From NCBI GenBank assembly GCA_018336035.1, contig JAGXRD010000085.1:33697-97696 (forward strand): DNA of 64,000 bases, given 5' to 3'. Each line of letters starts with the position of its first letter. Within the stretch, counting starts at the first letter, position 1. This stretch comes from Alphaproteobacteria bacterium (GTDB taxonomy: Bacteria; Pseudomonadota; Alphaproteobacteria; Ferrovibrionales; Ferrovibrionaceae). This document shows positions 1-13,554 of the stretch, piece after piece. Under the pieces are notes generated by a model. The model was not told the origin of the DNA and did no database searches. It saw nothing but the letters and a program-made list of their open reading frames with translations. Made by a program: the position numbers and the translations under genes.

Positions 1-1
1 G

Positions 2-160
2 CCGTTCGCCGAGCAGGAATTCCGTCGCGCCATGACCATTTCCGCCGGCGACATGACGACGTTTGTCACACGTCCGCTCAGCCTGACTTTGCTGATCATT
101 GCGGTGCTGCTGCTGGTTGTGCCGCTGCTGCTGCGATTACGCACGCGTAAAGCCCGGTAA
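2..160 (+). CDS. TctA-family transporter permease, C-terminal fragment
   Basis: The open frame enters from the left edge and ends in TAA, giving the last 52 residues of a membrane protein. The order of features matches the C-terminus of tripartite tricarboxylate transporter large permeases (TctA): an E-x-x-x-R-x-A/S-M/L segment, the 'S-A-G-D-M' turn, 'RPLS', then a final hydrophobic helix (LTLLIIAVLLLVVPLLL) and a short basic tail (RLRTRKAR). In this family the large subunit works with a small membrane subunit (TctB) and a periplasmic binding protein (TctC) to import carboxylates using an ion gradient. The rest of the gene lies outside the window, so the substrate is unknown. Confidence 0.7.
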   Translation, partial: PFAEQEFRRAMTISAGDMTTFVTRPLSLTLLIIAVLLLVVPLLLRLRTRKAR

Positions 161-320
161 CAAACCTGTAAAACGCAGCGCGGCGGGACTGAGGGCGATG
201 TGATGAAACGTGATGCCCATCACTGCGCGCTGGCCGGAGAGCGCCTATATAGAAATCATGGATTGAAGAGATTTTGCAGAGTCGCTTCAGTCCTTATTTC
301 CTCCCCTATGAATCCCCCCT

Positions 321-357
321 TGAGGGCGACCTCCCCCCCGGTCGCCCTCATTTTTTT
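321..357 (+). terminator. Rho-independent terminator
   Basis: An 11-bp perfect inverted repeat (TGAGGGCGACC / GGTCGCCCTCA) with an 8-nt C-rich loop is followed by seven T residues. It lies about 160 nt past the transporter stop codon and points in the same direction. The stretch between them contains no gene, but it has a TATATA hexamer near 246-251 and a CCTCCCC motif, so a short RNA ending at this terminator is possible. Confidence 0.85.
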
Positions 358-434
358 GCCCTTCGTTTTGCATCCAAGATATTCGTTCTGGGCATGGCTT
401 GCCTTCCGCGGCTGCATAGGCCATTCAGCGTGGC

Positions 435-875
435 ATGACACAGCGTCGCAAACCCTCGCCCGTGCCGCCGGGCTTCACCGTCTTTCCCCCGCCGTCCAAA
501 TTCTTCGCCACACTGGGCAAGGTCTATCTGCGCGATGACGGCAGCGGTGCGCCGCCGGTCTATGGCCTGCATCTGCGCCCCAAACATGCCAACCGGCATG
601 GCACCGGCCATGGCGGTTTCCTCGCCACCCTGGCCGATACCTTCATGGCCGGCTTCATCTATCACCAGCGCCCCGAGACCGGGAAAATGTGGACCACCCA
701 GCTGACGCTGGACTACCGCCGGCCGGCCCCGATGGGCGCCTGGCTGGAATGCCATCTGACCGAACTGAAGGTCGAGGGCGATATCCTGAACGTGCAATGC
801 GAACTGCGCGTGGGGGCGCTGGTGACCAACCGCGCCAGCGCCACTTTCAAGATCGCCGAGCGGCGCGTCCGCTAG
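435..875 (+). CDS. PaaI-family hotdog-fold thioesterase
   Basis: A 146-residue protein of typical length for a single hotdog domain. The signature HGTGHGGFLATLAD (about residues 54-67) carries the HGG turn and downstream Asp used by PaaI-type acyl-CoA thioesterases. The segment around 'TTQLTLDYRRPAP' (about 87-99) matches the conserved central strand of the fold. It probably hydrolyses an aryl- or acyl-CoA in the cytoplasm; the substrate cannot be read from the sequence. Its TAG stop overlaps the stop codon of the convergent downstream gene. No operon partner is visible, since both neighbours are separated by a terminator or oppositely oriented. Confidence 0.85.
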   Translation: MTQRRKPSPVPPGFTVFPPPSKFFATLGKVYLRDDGSGAPPVYGLHLRPKHANRHGTGHGGFLATLADTFMAGFIYHQRPETGKMWTTQLTLDYRRPAPMGAWLECHLTELKVEGDILNVQCELRVGALVTNRASATFKIAERRVR

Positions 876-1804
876 TTCTTCGGCTGCGGCGGCAGCGATG
901 CCGGCGGCGCGGCGGCCGACACGATCCGGCAGAGTATGGCGCGACCGCTGGCTTCCTCGAGCCGCAGATCCTCCCCACTGCGCTGGGCGCCCCAGCCGGC
1001 ACCGAAATAGTCGTAGCGATGGCCCGGCGGCTGGCGCTGCAGGGTGACCGGATCGCGGCCCTGGGTTTCCACCACCAGCCGATCCTGCGCAGCCCCCATC
1101 ACGGCGACCAGTTGCTCGGTGCAGCGGAACACGATCTCGCCGCCGGCGCCGGCCAGCCTGCGGGCCTCGGCACTCGGGCCGGACGCCTGCGGGATCGAGG
1201 CGATCGAGAAGCCGGTCCCCTGACGGCTCTCCTGCCAGGCCGGCTTGGCCACCGCGAGGCGTTCGAGCGCGGCCAGCGCCTGCACATTGGCGCCACGGAT
1301 TTCGGCTTCGGTGGGTTCGGTCTCGATTCCGTCCACCGTCTTGCGACCGCTGGTATAGCGGCCATTGGAGAAGGAGAGATTGAGTTCAATGCGGCGCAAC
1401 CCGTCCATGGCACCGGCCTGGCCGCCACGGCGGCGGCCATGCTCGGCATAATGCATCAGGTCGCCGTTATGGAAGCTGAACACCACATTGCCATTGCCGT
1501 TGCCGCCATAATCGCGCCATTCGGCAATGCGCTCGGGCTTGCCGTTCCGCAGGGCAGCTTCCCAGTCGGTGGTGGTCTCGCCAGCGGTATATTTGCCGCG
1601 CACGATGGTGGCGCCCTCCGTCACATCCTCGGTCTCGGCCGGAACGGACTCGGTCGTCGCGGGCTGCGGCGGGGTTTGCGCCCGCAACGGCGAGGCCAGC
1701 GCCAGCGCAGCCCCGGCCACAAGCACAACCGTTTGGGCCGCCAGTCTGATCGCCAACAGGCCGGCAGGACGGGTTGCAGGGGGGCGCGGGTATGGCATCG
1801 GCAT
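872..1804 (-). CDS. Predicted secreted protein of unknown function
   Basis: I do not recognise a family. The chosen ATG gives about 310 residues starting MPMPYPRPPATRP, followed by a hydrophobic stretch (QTVVLVAGAALALASPLRAQ) that looks like a Sec signal peptide cleaved after Ala-Gln. A further-upstream ATG exists but would bury this signal behind 43 unlikely residues. The mature part starts with a Pro/Glu/Thr-rich linker. It then has a region rich in Gly/Asn and Tyr ('GGNGNGNVVFSFHNGDLMHYAE'-like, about residues 98-119) resembling a beta-strand lipoprotein or envelope domain, and two cysteines in the C-terminal half that could pair. The stop codons of this gene and the convergent thioesterase gene overlap by four bases. 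The role is unknown and is probably periplasmic. Confidence 0.6.
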   Translation of the reverse strand: MPMPYPRPPATRPAGLLAIRLAAQTVVLVAGAALALASPLRAQTPPQPATTESVPAETEDVTEGATIVRGKYTAGETTTDWEAALRNGKPERIAEWRDYGGNGNGNVVFSFHNGDLMHYAEHGRRRGGQAGAMDGLRRIELNLSFSNGRYTSGRKTVDGIETEPTEAEIRGANVQALAALERLAVAKPAWQESRQGTGFSIASIPQASGPSAEARRLAGAGGEIVFRCTEQLVAVMGAAQDRLVVETQGRDPVTLQRQPPGHRYDYFGAGWGAQRSGEDLRLEEASGRAILCRIVSAAAPPASLPPQPKN

Positions 1805-1983
1805 TTCAAGGCTCCAGACAGACTCGGCATCACAATCCAAACGCAGAAAAACGGCAAGAATCTGGCCGGAAAAAGAACAAGTGCGGGATTGCCGCGCCAC
1901 TAGTCGTGCCGCGTCCAGCTTGGCGGTAAACATTAATGGAAAATAAGCGTTTTCTGATCGCCGGCAGGACTAATCTAGAGCGT

Positions 1984-2799
1984 ATGAGGGAGGACAGGTC
2001 CAACCGGATGCCACGATCCGCCAGCCGCATGCGCGGGCTGACGTTGTGCGTCGCCCTGGCGCTGACGATGATGCTGGCGGTCTCGGCCGCGCGCGCTCAG
2101 CCCCCTGCCCCCGCGATACCGCCGCAACAGCTGCAGATCGTCGGCGCCCACCGGCCGCCCTACATGATCGAGAACAACGGATTCGGCGCCGGACCTGCCA
2201 TCGATCTGCTGCAGATCCTCGCCCACAGTATTGGCGTCGATCCGGCGGTGCGCATCGTGCCGTTCCAGCGTGCCCTGCTGGCGCTCGAAAAGGGCAATAC
2301 CCTGTATCCCGCGCTGCTGCGCACACCCCAGCGCGAAAAACGCTTCATCTGGATTGGCGAGATTTATGCCGATCGCGCCGTCTTCTTCACCCGCCGGGAC
2401 CGGATGCCCATCGCCAGCCTGACAGACGCGCTGGAACTGCCACGCGTGAGCGTGATGCGCGGCTCCGAACTGCAGGGCATGCTGCAATCCTTCGGGCTGG
2501 AGAATTTCGAAACCACCAACAGCGAGATCGACAATGCCCGCCTGCTGCAGGCCGGACGGATCGACGGCTGGTTTGCGCTGCGCGCCGTGGGACGGGCGAC
2601 CTGGGCGCAGTTGCAGTTCGATCCGGCCGAACTGCAGGCCAGCGAAGCCTTCGCCACCCTGCCCTTCTGGATCGCGGCCTCATCCGACCTGCCCGAGCAG
2701 ACCGTGGCCAGCCTGCGTGCGGCCTATCGTGCGGCGCGCGCGGACGGGCGTTATCGCCGCATCATCGCGCCGCTGCTGGCGCTGGAGCGTCCGCAGTAA
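1984..2799 (+). CDS. Periplasmic solute-binding protein, family 3 (SBP_bac_3-like)
   Basis: A signal peptide (hydrophobic core [20 protein letters not shown]) is followed by a domain of about 225 residues. Its opening 'LQIVGAHRPPYMIENNGFGAGPAIDLLQ' is characteristic of family-3 extracellular solute-binding proteins related to polar amino-acid receptors; later landmarks are 'RVSVMRGSELQGML' and 'DGWFALR'. No ABC permease or ATPase genes adjoin it, so it may be an orphan receptor or serve a distant transporter. In-frame ATGs at 1936, 1984, 2008 and 2029 are all possible starts. A GGGAGGA sequence lies 13 nt before the 2008 ATG, so that start is a real alternative. Confidence 0.75.
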   Translation: MREDRSNRMPRSASRMRGLTLCVALALTMMLAVSAARAQPPAPAIPPQQLQIVGAHRPPYMIENNGFGAGPAIDLLQILAHSIGVDPAVRIVPFQRALLALEKGNTLYPALLRTPQREKRFIWIGEIYADRAVFFTRRDRMPIASLTDALELPRVSVMRGSELQGMLQSFGLENFETTNSEIDNARLLQAGRIDGWFALRAVGRATWAQLQFDPAELQASEAFATLPFWIAASSDLPEQTVASLRAAYRAARADGRYRRIIAPLLALERPQ

Positions 2800-2805
2800 G
2801 CCTGC

Positions 2806-3627
2806 TCAGTTCAGCGGCAGGCCGAGCTGCTGCATCAGCGGGCCGCAGTGGTCCAGCACAATCTGCACCTGCTGTGGCGTGAGAATGCTGGCGTAATTGC
2901 CGATCGAGTCGGCATTCAGCGGCCGGCCATATTGTTCGGTACGCCATTCGGTCTCGCTGGCCGGGCTGTTGATGTCGGTCAGTTCAGATTTCCAGACACG
3001 GCTGGCATGGCAGGCGATGCCCATGAAAGTCTCGATCGGCGCCAGGTTGCCGCTGCGGCTCAGTCCCTCATAGGCCACGACCAGCGCCCGTCCGCTGAAA
3101 ATGTCCGGTGCCTTGAGCAGCGGCAGATAGGACGCGTTGAATTCCTGGCAGACGCGAATGACATCCTGTTCGGACACCACGGCATCCGGCTTGCCCTTGC
3201 GCATCACGGTGACGCGCGAGGCGATGGCATCGCGCGCATCGCGGATCGACACCACATATTTCGATTCCGGCAGCAGCTGCGCCAGGTTGCCCATCTGGCG
3301 ACTCAGCACCGGATCCTTCAGCGCCAGCTTCTTCGGCTGGCCGACCTGCTCCCAGGTGTCGCGTAGCACAGCGCGCAGCAGCTGGCTGTGGTAACGCCCG
3401 AATTCCGGGCGGCCGCCGGGGAAGTAGGCATAGGTATGCTGGTCGAAATTGCTCCAGCCCAGAGCGAAGGGCGGCAGCAGCGCCGTGAAATAGCTGCATT
3501 CGGCAATGTAGTCGTTCACCGACTCATCAGTGCAGATCAGGGCATGCAGGATCGTGGTGCCGGTGCGCGGCGCGCCGACCACGAAATAGGGCTCGAAAGG
3601 CAGATCCGTCTGACCGCTGAATCGCAA
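2806..3627 (-). CDS. Sulfotransferase family protein
   Basis: The N-terminus carries a PAPS phosphosulfate-binding P-loop-like motif (VVGAPRTGTTIL, about residues 17-28). A second nucleotide-binding segment (YVVSIRDARDAIASR, about 124-138) matches the 3'-phosphate binding region of sulfotransferases. The overall length of 273 residues fits bacterial members of the family (PF13469/PF00685 type). It should transfer a sulfuryl group from PAPS to a hydroxyl of a carbohydrate, lipid or small molecule in the cytoplasm. No sulfate-activation or glycan genes are adjacent, so the acceptor is unknown. It converges with the binding-protein gene across a gap of six bases. Confidence 0.85.
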   Translation of the reverse strand: MRFSGQTDLPFEPYFVVGAPRTGTTILHALICTDESVNDYIAECSYFTALLPPFALGWSNFDQHTYAYFPGGRPEFGRYHSQLLRAVLRDTWEQVGQPKKLALKDPVLSRQMGNLAQLLPESKYVVSIRDARDAIASRVTVMRKGKPDAVVSEQDVIRVCQEFNASYLPLLKAPDIFSGRALVVAYEGLSRSGNLAPIETFMGIACHASRVWKSELTDINSPASETEWRTEQYGRPLNADSIGNYASILTPQQVQIVLDHCGPLMQQLGLPLN

Positions 3628-3714
3628 AGCACACCTCTGGTTTGCGGCACCTTCGCCCGAGGCGACTTAAGATTCCCTAAACCATAGAGGCTGTCGCAGC
3701 AGCGCCTCATAACG

Positions 3715-3740
3715 AAAAAAGGCCGGGATCGCTCCCGGCC
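3715..3740 (-). terminator. Rho-independent terminator after pnp
   Basis: An 8-bp perfect stem (GGCCGGGA / TCCCGGCC) with a 4-nt loop lies just beyond the pnp stop codon. On the minus strand it is followed by six T residues. It closes the rimP-to-pnp transcription unit. Confidence 0.9.
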
Positions 3741-3765
3741 TTTCGTATTCGAGATGCGTCAGACC

Positions 3766-5907
<2,142 letters not shown>

Positions 5908-6089
5908 GCTTCTCTTCCTTCCTCGGCGCCCTTGGTCCTTCGGACTGACCCTGACCCCAGGCACCCGGCGGGACGGCGCCCATCGCCTCCCGCCCGGCCG
6001 GCACGACTACATCAGTCGCACGCGGCAAACCGGCGCATCGAGTCCATCCCGATGGCGCCGGCCAATCTCCGGCCTACGTTGAAATGCCA

Positions 6090-6120
6090 ACGCCCGCCCC
6101 GGCGATCCGGGAGCGGGCGT
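6090..6120 (-). other. GC-rich hairpin in the rpsO-pnp spacer
   Basis: Outer arms ACGCCCG / CGGGCGT and an inner CCGG-type stem form a strong hairpin about 60 nt past the rpsO stop codon. There is no T tract, so it is a poor intrinsic terminator. By analogy with the E. coli rpsO-pnp spacer it could be a 3'-end stabiliser or an RNase III processing site; that role is inference. I see no gene in the rest of the 273-bp spacer. Confidence 0.5.
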
Positions 6121-6180
6121 GTGTCATCGTATCCGGAATACGGCTGCTGGCGATTTGCTTCGCGGCAGCGGCCATAGTCG

Positions 6181-6450
6181 TTACTTGCGGAGACCCAGAC
6201 GCTGAATGATCGCGTCGTAGCGCGACACATCGGTCTTCTTGAGATAGTCGAGCAGCGAGCGGCGCTTGCTCACCATCATCAGAAGGCCGCGACGCGAATG
6301 CACGTCCTTCTTGTGGGTCTTGAAGTGTTCGGTGAGGTTGTTGATGCGCTCGGTGAGCACGGCCACCTGGACTTCCGGCGAACCGGTGTCGCCCTTCTTG
6401 GTGGCATATTCGGCAACCAGCGCGGTCTTGCGCTCGGCAGTGATCGTCAT
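6181..6450 (-). CDS. rpsO: 30S ribosomal protein S15
   Basis: The 89-residue length and sequence are those of bacterial S15, with conserved blocks '[11 protein letters not shown]', '[11 protein letters not shown]', 'HSRRGLL' and '[10 protein letters not shown]'. S15 binds 16S rRNA early in assembly of the 30S platform and is often autoregulated by binding its own mRNA. It is separated from truB by 17 bases and precedes pnp, the standard gene order. Confidence 0.99.
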   Translation of the reverse strand: MTITAERKTALVAEYATKKGDTGSPEVQVAVLTERINNLTEHFKTHKKDVHSRRGLLMMVSKRRSLLDYLKKTDVSRYDAIIQRLGLRK

Positions 6451-6467
6451 GACTTAACTCCGCGACA

Positions 6468-7373
6468 TCAAAGGTTGAACAAACGCAGCGGGCGAACCTC
6501 GTCGGCGGAACGCTCTGCGAGGCCGACGGGCTTGCCGTCCGCCATCACCAGAAGTTCGCCTTCCGGCGGGAGTCCGGGGGCCGTCAGCGCGATCTTTACC
6601 GGCTGGCCGTGTTTGAGGCGGTCAGCCTGGGGGCCGGTCAGAACCAGGGCCGGGATGTCGTCCAGCGCGGTTTCAATCGGCAGCAGATACGCGTGCGCGG
6701 CGTCCTTTTGGCACAGTTCCTCCAGTGAATCCAGCGAAAAGGCCGCCTTTTCATCGTAGCGTCCGACCCGGGTGCGCCGGAGCATTGTGATATGCCCGTA
6801 AGTGCCTAAGGCTAAAGCGAAATCCCGGCCCAATGCGCGCACATACGCGCCTTTGCCGCAATCGACCTCGAACACGGCATGATCAGGGTCCGGAATGTCG
6901 ACCAGGCGCAGCCCGTCGATGCGGATCGGCCGGGCCGCCAGCTCCACAATCTCGCCTTTCCGGGCCAGGTAATAGCTGCGCTGGCCATCCACCTTGATCG
7001 CGGAATAGGCCGGGGGGCGCTGCAGGATCTCGCCCACAAAGCTCGGCAGCATGGCCTCGATGGCGGCACGGTCGGGCCGCACATCCGAGCGCTGCGTGAC
7101 GGCGCCCTCGGTATCGTCGGTTTCGGTGGCCTCGCCCCAACGGACCGTGAAGCGGTAGGTCTTGCCCGCCGTCATCACCCAGTTCACGGTTTTGGTAGCC
7201 TCGCCCAAAGCAATCGGCAGGATTCCGGTGGCGAGCGGGTCCAGCGTACCGCCATGGCCGGCCTTGGCGGCATCGGTGAGGCGACGTACGCGGGCCAGGC
7301 ATTGCGTCGAGGTCAGGCCCAGCGGTTTGTCGACGATCACCCAGCCATGGACCGGGCGGCCCTTCCTTTTCAT
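6468..7373 (-). CDS. truB: tRNA pseudouridine(55) synthase TruB
   Basis: It makes pseudouridine 55 in the T-arm of tRNAs. The sequence begins with the family's 'HGWVIVDKPLGLTSTQ' and carries the catalytic-Asp motif 'GHGGTLDPLATGILPI' (about residues 39-54). 'RPPAYSAIKVDGQRSY' (about 118-133) follows, then a C-terminal PUA-like extension. The length of 301 residues is typical. The gene sits 13 bases after rbfA in the translation operon and probably depends on the upstream rimP promoter. Confidence 0.98.
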   Translation of the reverse strand: MKRKGRPVHGWVIVDKPLGLTSTQCLARVRRLTDAAKAGHGGTLDPLATGILPIALGEATKTVNWVMTAGKTYRFTVRWGEATETDDTEGAVTQRSDVRPDRAAIEAMLPSFVGEILQRPPAYSAIKVDGQRSYYLARKGEIVELAARPIRIDGLRLVDIPDPDHAVFEVDCGKGAYVRALGRDFALALGTYGHITMLRRTRVGRYDEKAAFSLDSLEELCQKDAAHAYLLPIETALDDIPALVLTGPQADRLKHGQPVKIALTAPGLPPEGELLVMADGKPVGLAERSADEVRPLRLFNL

Positions 7374-7386
7374 AGGTTGGGCTTTT

Positions 7387-7815
7387 TCATTCCTCGTCCG
7401 ACGGCTTGTCGAGATCGGCCTTCACCGCCGGCTGCTGCAGCAGCTTGGTGACACGGGCGGCCTCATCGAAGCTGTGGTCGAGCTTGAAGGAGAATTGCGG
7501 CGCCACGCGCAGGTCGATCTGCTTCACGGCTTCCATGCGAATATAGGAGGTGGCGCGGTTCAGCGCGGCGATGATCTTGGGCGCATCCTTGCCAGCCAGC
7601 GGCATCACGAACGCCGTCGCCGCCTTCAGATCGGGGCTGACCCGCACTTCAGTGACGGTGACGACGAGATCGACCAGGTCGGGATCGCGGAAATGCCCGT
7701 TGCGCAGCACATCCGACAGGATATGGCGCAGCTCTTCGCCGACGCGCAGCTGTCGCTGGCTGCGCCCGCCGGGCAATTCGTCGCGACCTGAACCGCCACG
7801 CTTGCGTTGCGCCAT
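7387..7815 (-). CDS. rbfA: Ribosome-binding factor A
   Basis: A 142-residue KH-fold protein that assists late 30S maturation and 5'-end processing of 16S rRNA. Conserved blocks visible are 'RVGEELRHILSDVL', 'VTVTEVRVSPDLKAATAFVMPL' and a C-terminal segment with 'LRVAPQFSFKLDHSFDEAARV'. The basic, Gly-rich N-terminal leader (QRKRGGSGRDEL) is common in alphaproteobacterial members. It lies 31 bases after infB and 13 bases before truB. Confidence 0.97.
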   Translation of the reverse strand: MAQRKRGGSGRDELPGGRSQRQLRVGEELRHILSDVLRNGHFRDPDLVDLVVTVTEVRVSPDLKAATAFVMPLAGKDAPKIIAALNRATSYIRMEAVKQIDLRVAPQFSFKLDHSFDEAARVTKLLQQPAVKADLDKPSDEE

Positions 7816-7846
7816 GTGATACCCCGGGTGGAAGGCTGACGCGCGA

Positions 7847-10732
<2,886 letters not shown>

Positions 10733-10820
10733 ACAGTCCGCTTCCGCCTACCGCTTCAAATCACATTCCACTGATGCCGTTGCACCAGGGGTCTTAACCT
10801 ATGGCGGGCCGGGCCATTGA

Positions 10821-11273
10821 CTAGCCGACCAGCCGGACAAGCAGCGCCAGATCGGCCACCGCCCGTCGTGTGAACGGCGAGCGTTTCAGCGCCAGCCGCC
10901 CAAGACCGAGCGGGGTCGCATCGGCAGACACCGTGTCTGCACCCGCTTGCCCTTCGGCCAGTACCAGCCCGGCGCGCCGGGCCTTCGTCACCTGGTCGGC
11001 CGCATGGGCCGTCCAGGCGTCTTTGCTGCGCACCGGCAGATCCGCCGGCAGCTGCAGCTTGCGTTTCGCGGCCCGGGCAAACAGACCCTTGGCCATCGCC
11101 GTCGCCACCGCATCCGGTGCCGGCGCGAGCCAGAGCCCACGTCCGGGAAGCCGATGCGCCGGATCCGGCACCACGCCCTCGCCCACCGCGCCGCCCACCT
11201 TGACGATGGCGAAGCGCAGCAGGGTTTCGGCTTCCGCGCGCTGGCCGGTCAGCAGACAGCGCCGCTGCGGCAT
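10821..11273 (-). CDS. ylxR: YlxR-family RNA-binding protein (DUF448) with a reduced C-terminal part
   Basis: The N-terminal 80 residues are a YlxR domain: 'RRCLLTGQRAEAETLLRFAIV' followed by 'PDPAHRLPGRGLWLAP'. YlxR proteins are small RNA-binding proteins almost always encoded between nusA and infB, as here. In many alphaproteobacteria an L7Ae-like domain follows. Here only fragments are recognisable ('VTKARRAGLVLAEG'), and the tail appears shortened. The ATG at MPQRRC was chosen because it follows the nusA stop by 26 bases and has a GAGGG sequence upstream; a farther in-frame start lies inside nusA. Confidence 0.85.
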   Translation of the reverse strand: MPQRRCLLTGQRAEAETLLRFAIVKVGGAVGEGVVPDPAHRLPGRGLWLAPAPDAVATAMAKGLFARAAKRKLQLPADLPVRSKDAWTAHAADQVTKARRAGLVLAEGQAGADTVSADATPLGLGRLALKRSPFTRRAVADLALLVRLVG

Positions 11274-11299
11274 CGCGCGAAACCCTCGACGGCCGGGCC

Positions 11300-12820
11300 T
11301 TAAGCCTGGCCGCCTTCCTCGCCTTCGAACCAATGCTGACGCGCCGCCATGATGATGGCATTCGCATCTTCATTGGAAAGTCCTTCACCGACGATCTCCT
11401 GCAGCTCATCGCCGGCCAGATCGCCCAGATCGTCGAGCGTCTTCACGCCCTTTTCGCCCAGCGCCACCAGCATCGGCGGGGTCAGGCCTTCGATACCGGC
11501 CACCTCGTCGCTGACGCCCAGCGCCTTGCGCTTCTCTTCCATCTCGGAGTTGCGCTTGTCGATATATTCGCCGGCGCGCTCATGCAGCTCGTTGGCGATG
11601 TCGCCATCGAAGCCCTCGATCTCGGCCAGCTCTTCCACCGGCAGATAGGCGAGTTCCTCGATCTTGGTGAAACCTTCGGTGACCAGCAGCTGGGCCAGGG
11701 TCTCGTCGACATCCAGCGCATCGATGAAGAGCTGGCTGCGCTCGCGGAATTCCTTCTGGCGGCGCTCGGACTCTTCTTCCTCGGTCAGGATGTCGATGTC
11801 GTAGCCGGTCAGCTGCGAGGCCAGACGCACATTCTGGCCGCGGCGGCCAATCGCCAGCGACAGCTGGTCGGTTGGCACCACCACTTCAACCGCATTGGCT
11901 TCCTCGTCCAGCACCACCTTGGCCACTTCGGCCGGGGCCAGCGCATTGACGATGAAGGTGGCCGGATCGGGCGACCACTTGATGATGTCGATCTTCTCGC
12001 CCTGCAGTTCGTTCACCACGGCCTGCACGCGGCTGCCGCGCATGCCGACGCAGGCGCCGACCGGATCGATCGAATTGTCGTTCGACAGCACGGCGATCTT
12101 GGCGCGGCTGCCCGGATCGCGCGCCACGGCGCGGATCTCGATGATGCCGTCATAGACTTCCGGCACTTCCTGGGCGAACAGCTTGGCCATGAACTGCGGA
12201 TGCGAGCGCGACAGGAAAATCTGCGGGCCACGCGGCTCGCGGCGCACGTCGTAGATATAGGCGCGCACGCGGTCGCCCTGGCGGAAAGTCTCGCGCGGCA
12301 GCAACTCGTCGCGACGCAGGATCGCTTCGGCGCGGCCCAGGTCGATGGTGACGTTGCCATATTCCACGCGCTTGACCAGGCCGTTCACGACCTCGCCGAT
12401 GCGGTCCTTGTATTCGGCATACTGGCGCTCACGCTCGGCCTCGCGCACCTTCTGCACGATCACCTGCTTGGCGGTCTGCGCAGCGATACGCCCGAAATCG
12501 ATCGGCGGCAGCGGCTCGGCGATCACGTCGCCCACCTGGGCATCCGGATTGCGGCGCTGCGCCTCGAGAATGCCGATCTCGATGGCGTCGTTCTCGATCT
12601 TCTCGACGACCTGCAGATGGCGCTCCAGACGAATTTCACCCGACTTGCGGTCGATCTCGGCATGGATGTCGTTTTCCAGGCCGTAACGCGAACGCGCCGC
12701 CTTCTGGATCGCATCTTCCATCGCCATCAGCACGACATCGCGCTCGATCGCCTTCTCGCGGGCGACCGCATCAGCCACCTGCAGCAGCTCGAGCCGGTTG
12801 AAGCTGGTTACCGTTTCCAT
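11300..12820 (-). CDS. nusA: Transcription termination/antitermination factor NusA
   Basis: It binds RNA polymerase and nascent RNA and modulates pausing, termination and antitermination. The domains occur in canonical order: an N-terminal polymerase-binding domain (about 1-130), S1 ('[16 protein letters not shown]', about 152-167), KH1 and KH2 ('[18 protein letters not shown]' and '[20 protein letters not shown]'), and two acidic C-terminal helix-hairpin-helix repeats as in Proteobacteria. The 506-residue length is normal. It is co-oriented with rimP and ylxR, in the universal order. Confidence 0.99.
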   Translation of the reverse strand: METVTSFNRLELLQVADAVAREKAIERDVVLMAMEDAIQKAARSRYGLENDIHAEIDRKSGEIRLERHLQVVEKIENDAIEIGILEAQRRNPDAQVGDVIAEPLPPIDFGRIAAQTAKQVIVQKVREAERERQYAEYKDRIGEVVNGLVKRVEYGNVTIDLGRAEAILRRDELLPRETFRQGDRVRAYIYDVRREPRGPQIFLSRSHPQFMAKLFAQEVPEVYDGIIEIRAVARDPGSRAKIAVLSNDNSIDPVGACVGMRGSRVQAVVNELQGEKIDIIKWSPDPATFIVNALAPAEVAKVVLDEEANAVEVVVPTDQLSLAIGRRGQNVRLASQLTGYDIDILTEEEESERRQKEFRERSQLFIDALDVDETLAQLLVTEGFTKIEELAYLPVEELAEIEGFDGDIANELHERAGEYIDKRNSEMEEKRKALGVSDEVAGIEGLTPPMLVALGEKGVKTLDDLGDLAGDELQEIVGEGLSNEDANAIIMAARQHWFEGEEGGQA

Positions 12821-12853
12821 GGTTCCTGTTCCTCGAAACTTACCGGTAAAGAC

Positions 12854-13375
12854 TCAATTCGCCGCCGCACTGCGTCCCGCGAGGCTCGCGGTGATCAGGT
12901 CGTCGGTGACAATCAGTTTGGCGCTGGCGATCTCGGCGACGGGAAGGCGCGATTCGCTGCCCTTCTCCTCGTCGCGCAGCACGACTTCACTGCCCTCCAG
13001 GCCGCCGATGCGGCCCTGAAAGCGCTTGCGGCCATCCAGCGGACGGCCGAGTTCAACCTTGGCCGCAAAGCCCTTGAAGCGGGCGAAATCCGCCGCCTTG
13101 GTCAGCGGACGATCCAGGCCCGGCGAGGAGACCTCAAGCCGGTAGGCGCCGCTGATCGGATCTTCCACATCCAGCACCGCGCTGACCGCACGGCTGACCT
13201 CGGCGCAGTCATCCACCGTGATGCCGCCGTCATGCGGCGCGCCGCCGGTGTCGCGCTCGAACATGATCTGCAGCACCGGGCGTTCCGTGCCCATCAGCTT
13301 GACGCGCACGAGCTGAAATCCCATGCCTTCCAGCGTGGGTGCAATCAGGTCCGCAATCCGGGTCGCCGCATCCAT
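12854..13375 (-). CDS. rimP: Ribosome maturation factor RimP
   Basis: A 173-residue protein needed for 30S subunit assembly. It has the conserved N-terminal 'LIAPTLEGMGFQLVRVKL', the central 'DDCAEVSRAVSAVLD' and 'YRLEVSSPGLDRPL' motifs, and the C-terminal Sm-like domain. It is the first gene of the rimP-nusA-ylxR-infB-rbfA-truB-rpsO-pnp series. Its leader has a sigma-70 type promoter followed by a terminator-like hairpin, suggesting control by early termination. Confidence 0.97.
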   Translation of the reverse strand: MDAATRIADLIAPTLEGMGFQLVRVKLMGTERPVLQIMFERDTGGAPHDGGITVDDCAEVSRAVSAVLDVEDPISGAYRLEVSSPGLDRPLTKAADFARFKGFAAKVELGRPLDGRKRFQGRIGGLEGSEVVLRDEEKGSESRLPVAEIASAKLIVTDDLITASLAGRSAAAN

Positions 13376-13454
13376 GCGTGCGTGGGTTCCTTACCGTCAA
13401 TCCTGTCGATCTTGCTGCCGGCCCGAGGCGTCCACCGAATACTCCGGCAGAGAC

Positions 13455-13478
13455 AAAAAATGGGCCGCTCCGGCCCAT
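13455..13478 (-). terminator. Terminator-like hairpin in the rimP leader (possible attenuator)
   Basis: An 8-bp perfect stem (ATGGGCCG / CGGCCCAT) with a 3-nt loop is followed on the minus strand by a run of T residues. It sits about 80 bases before the rimP start codon and about 50 bases after a good promoter. It would therefore end most transcripts from that promoter unless read-through is controlled. It may also simply terminate transcription arriving from cbtA. Confidence 0.75.
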
Positions 13479-13526
13479 GTCCTCTTCCCGATCCAGCCAT
13501 GGACCAGGCCAGCAATGTCGGAGGCT

Positions 13527-13554
13527 GTTATAGCGGCAAACGCGGCCAATGCAA
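13527..13554 (-). promoter_or_regulatory. Predicted sigma-70 promoter of the rimP-nusA-infB operon
   Basis: On the minus strand a TTGCAT -35 hexamer and a TATAAC -10 hexamer are separated by 16 bases. Transcription would start near 13520, giving a leader of about 145 nt to rimP that contains the terminator-like hairpin. Confidence 0.6.
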
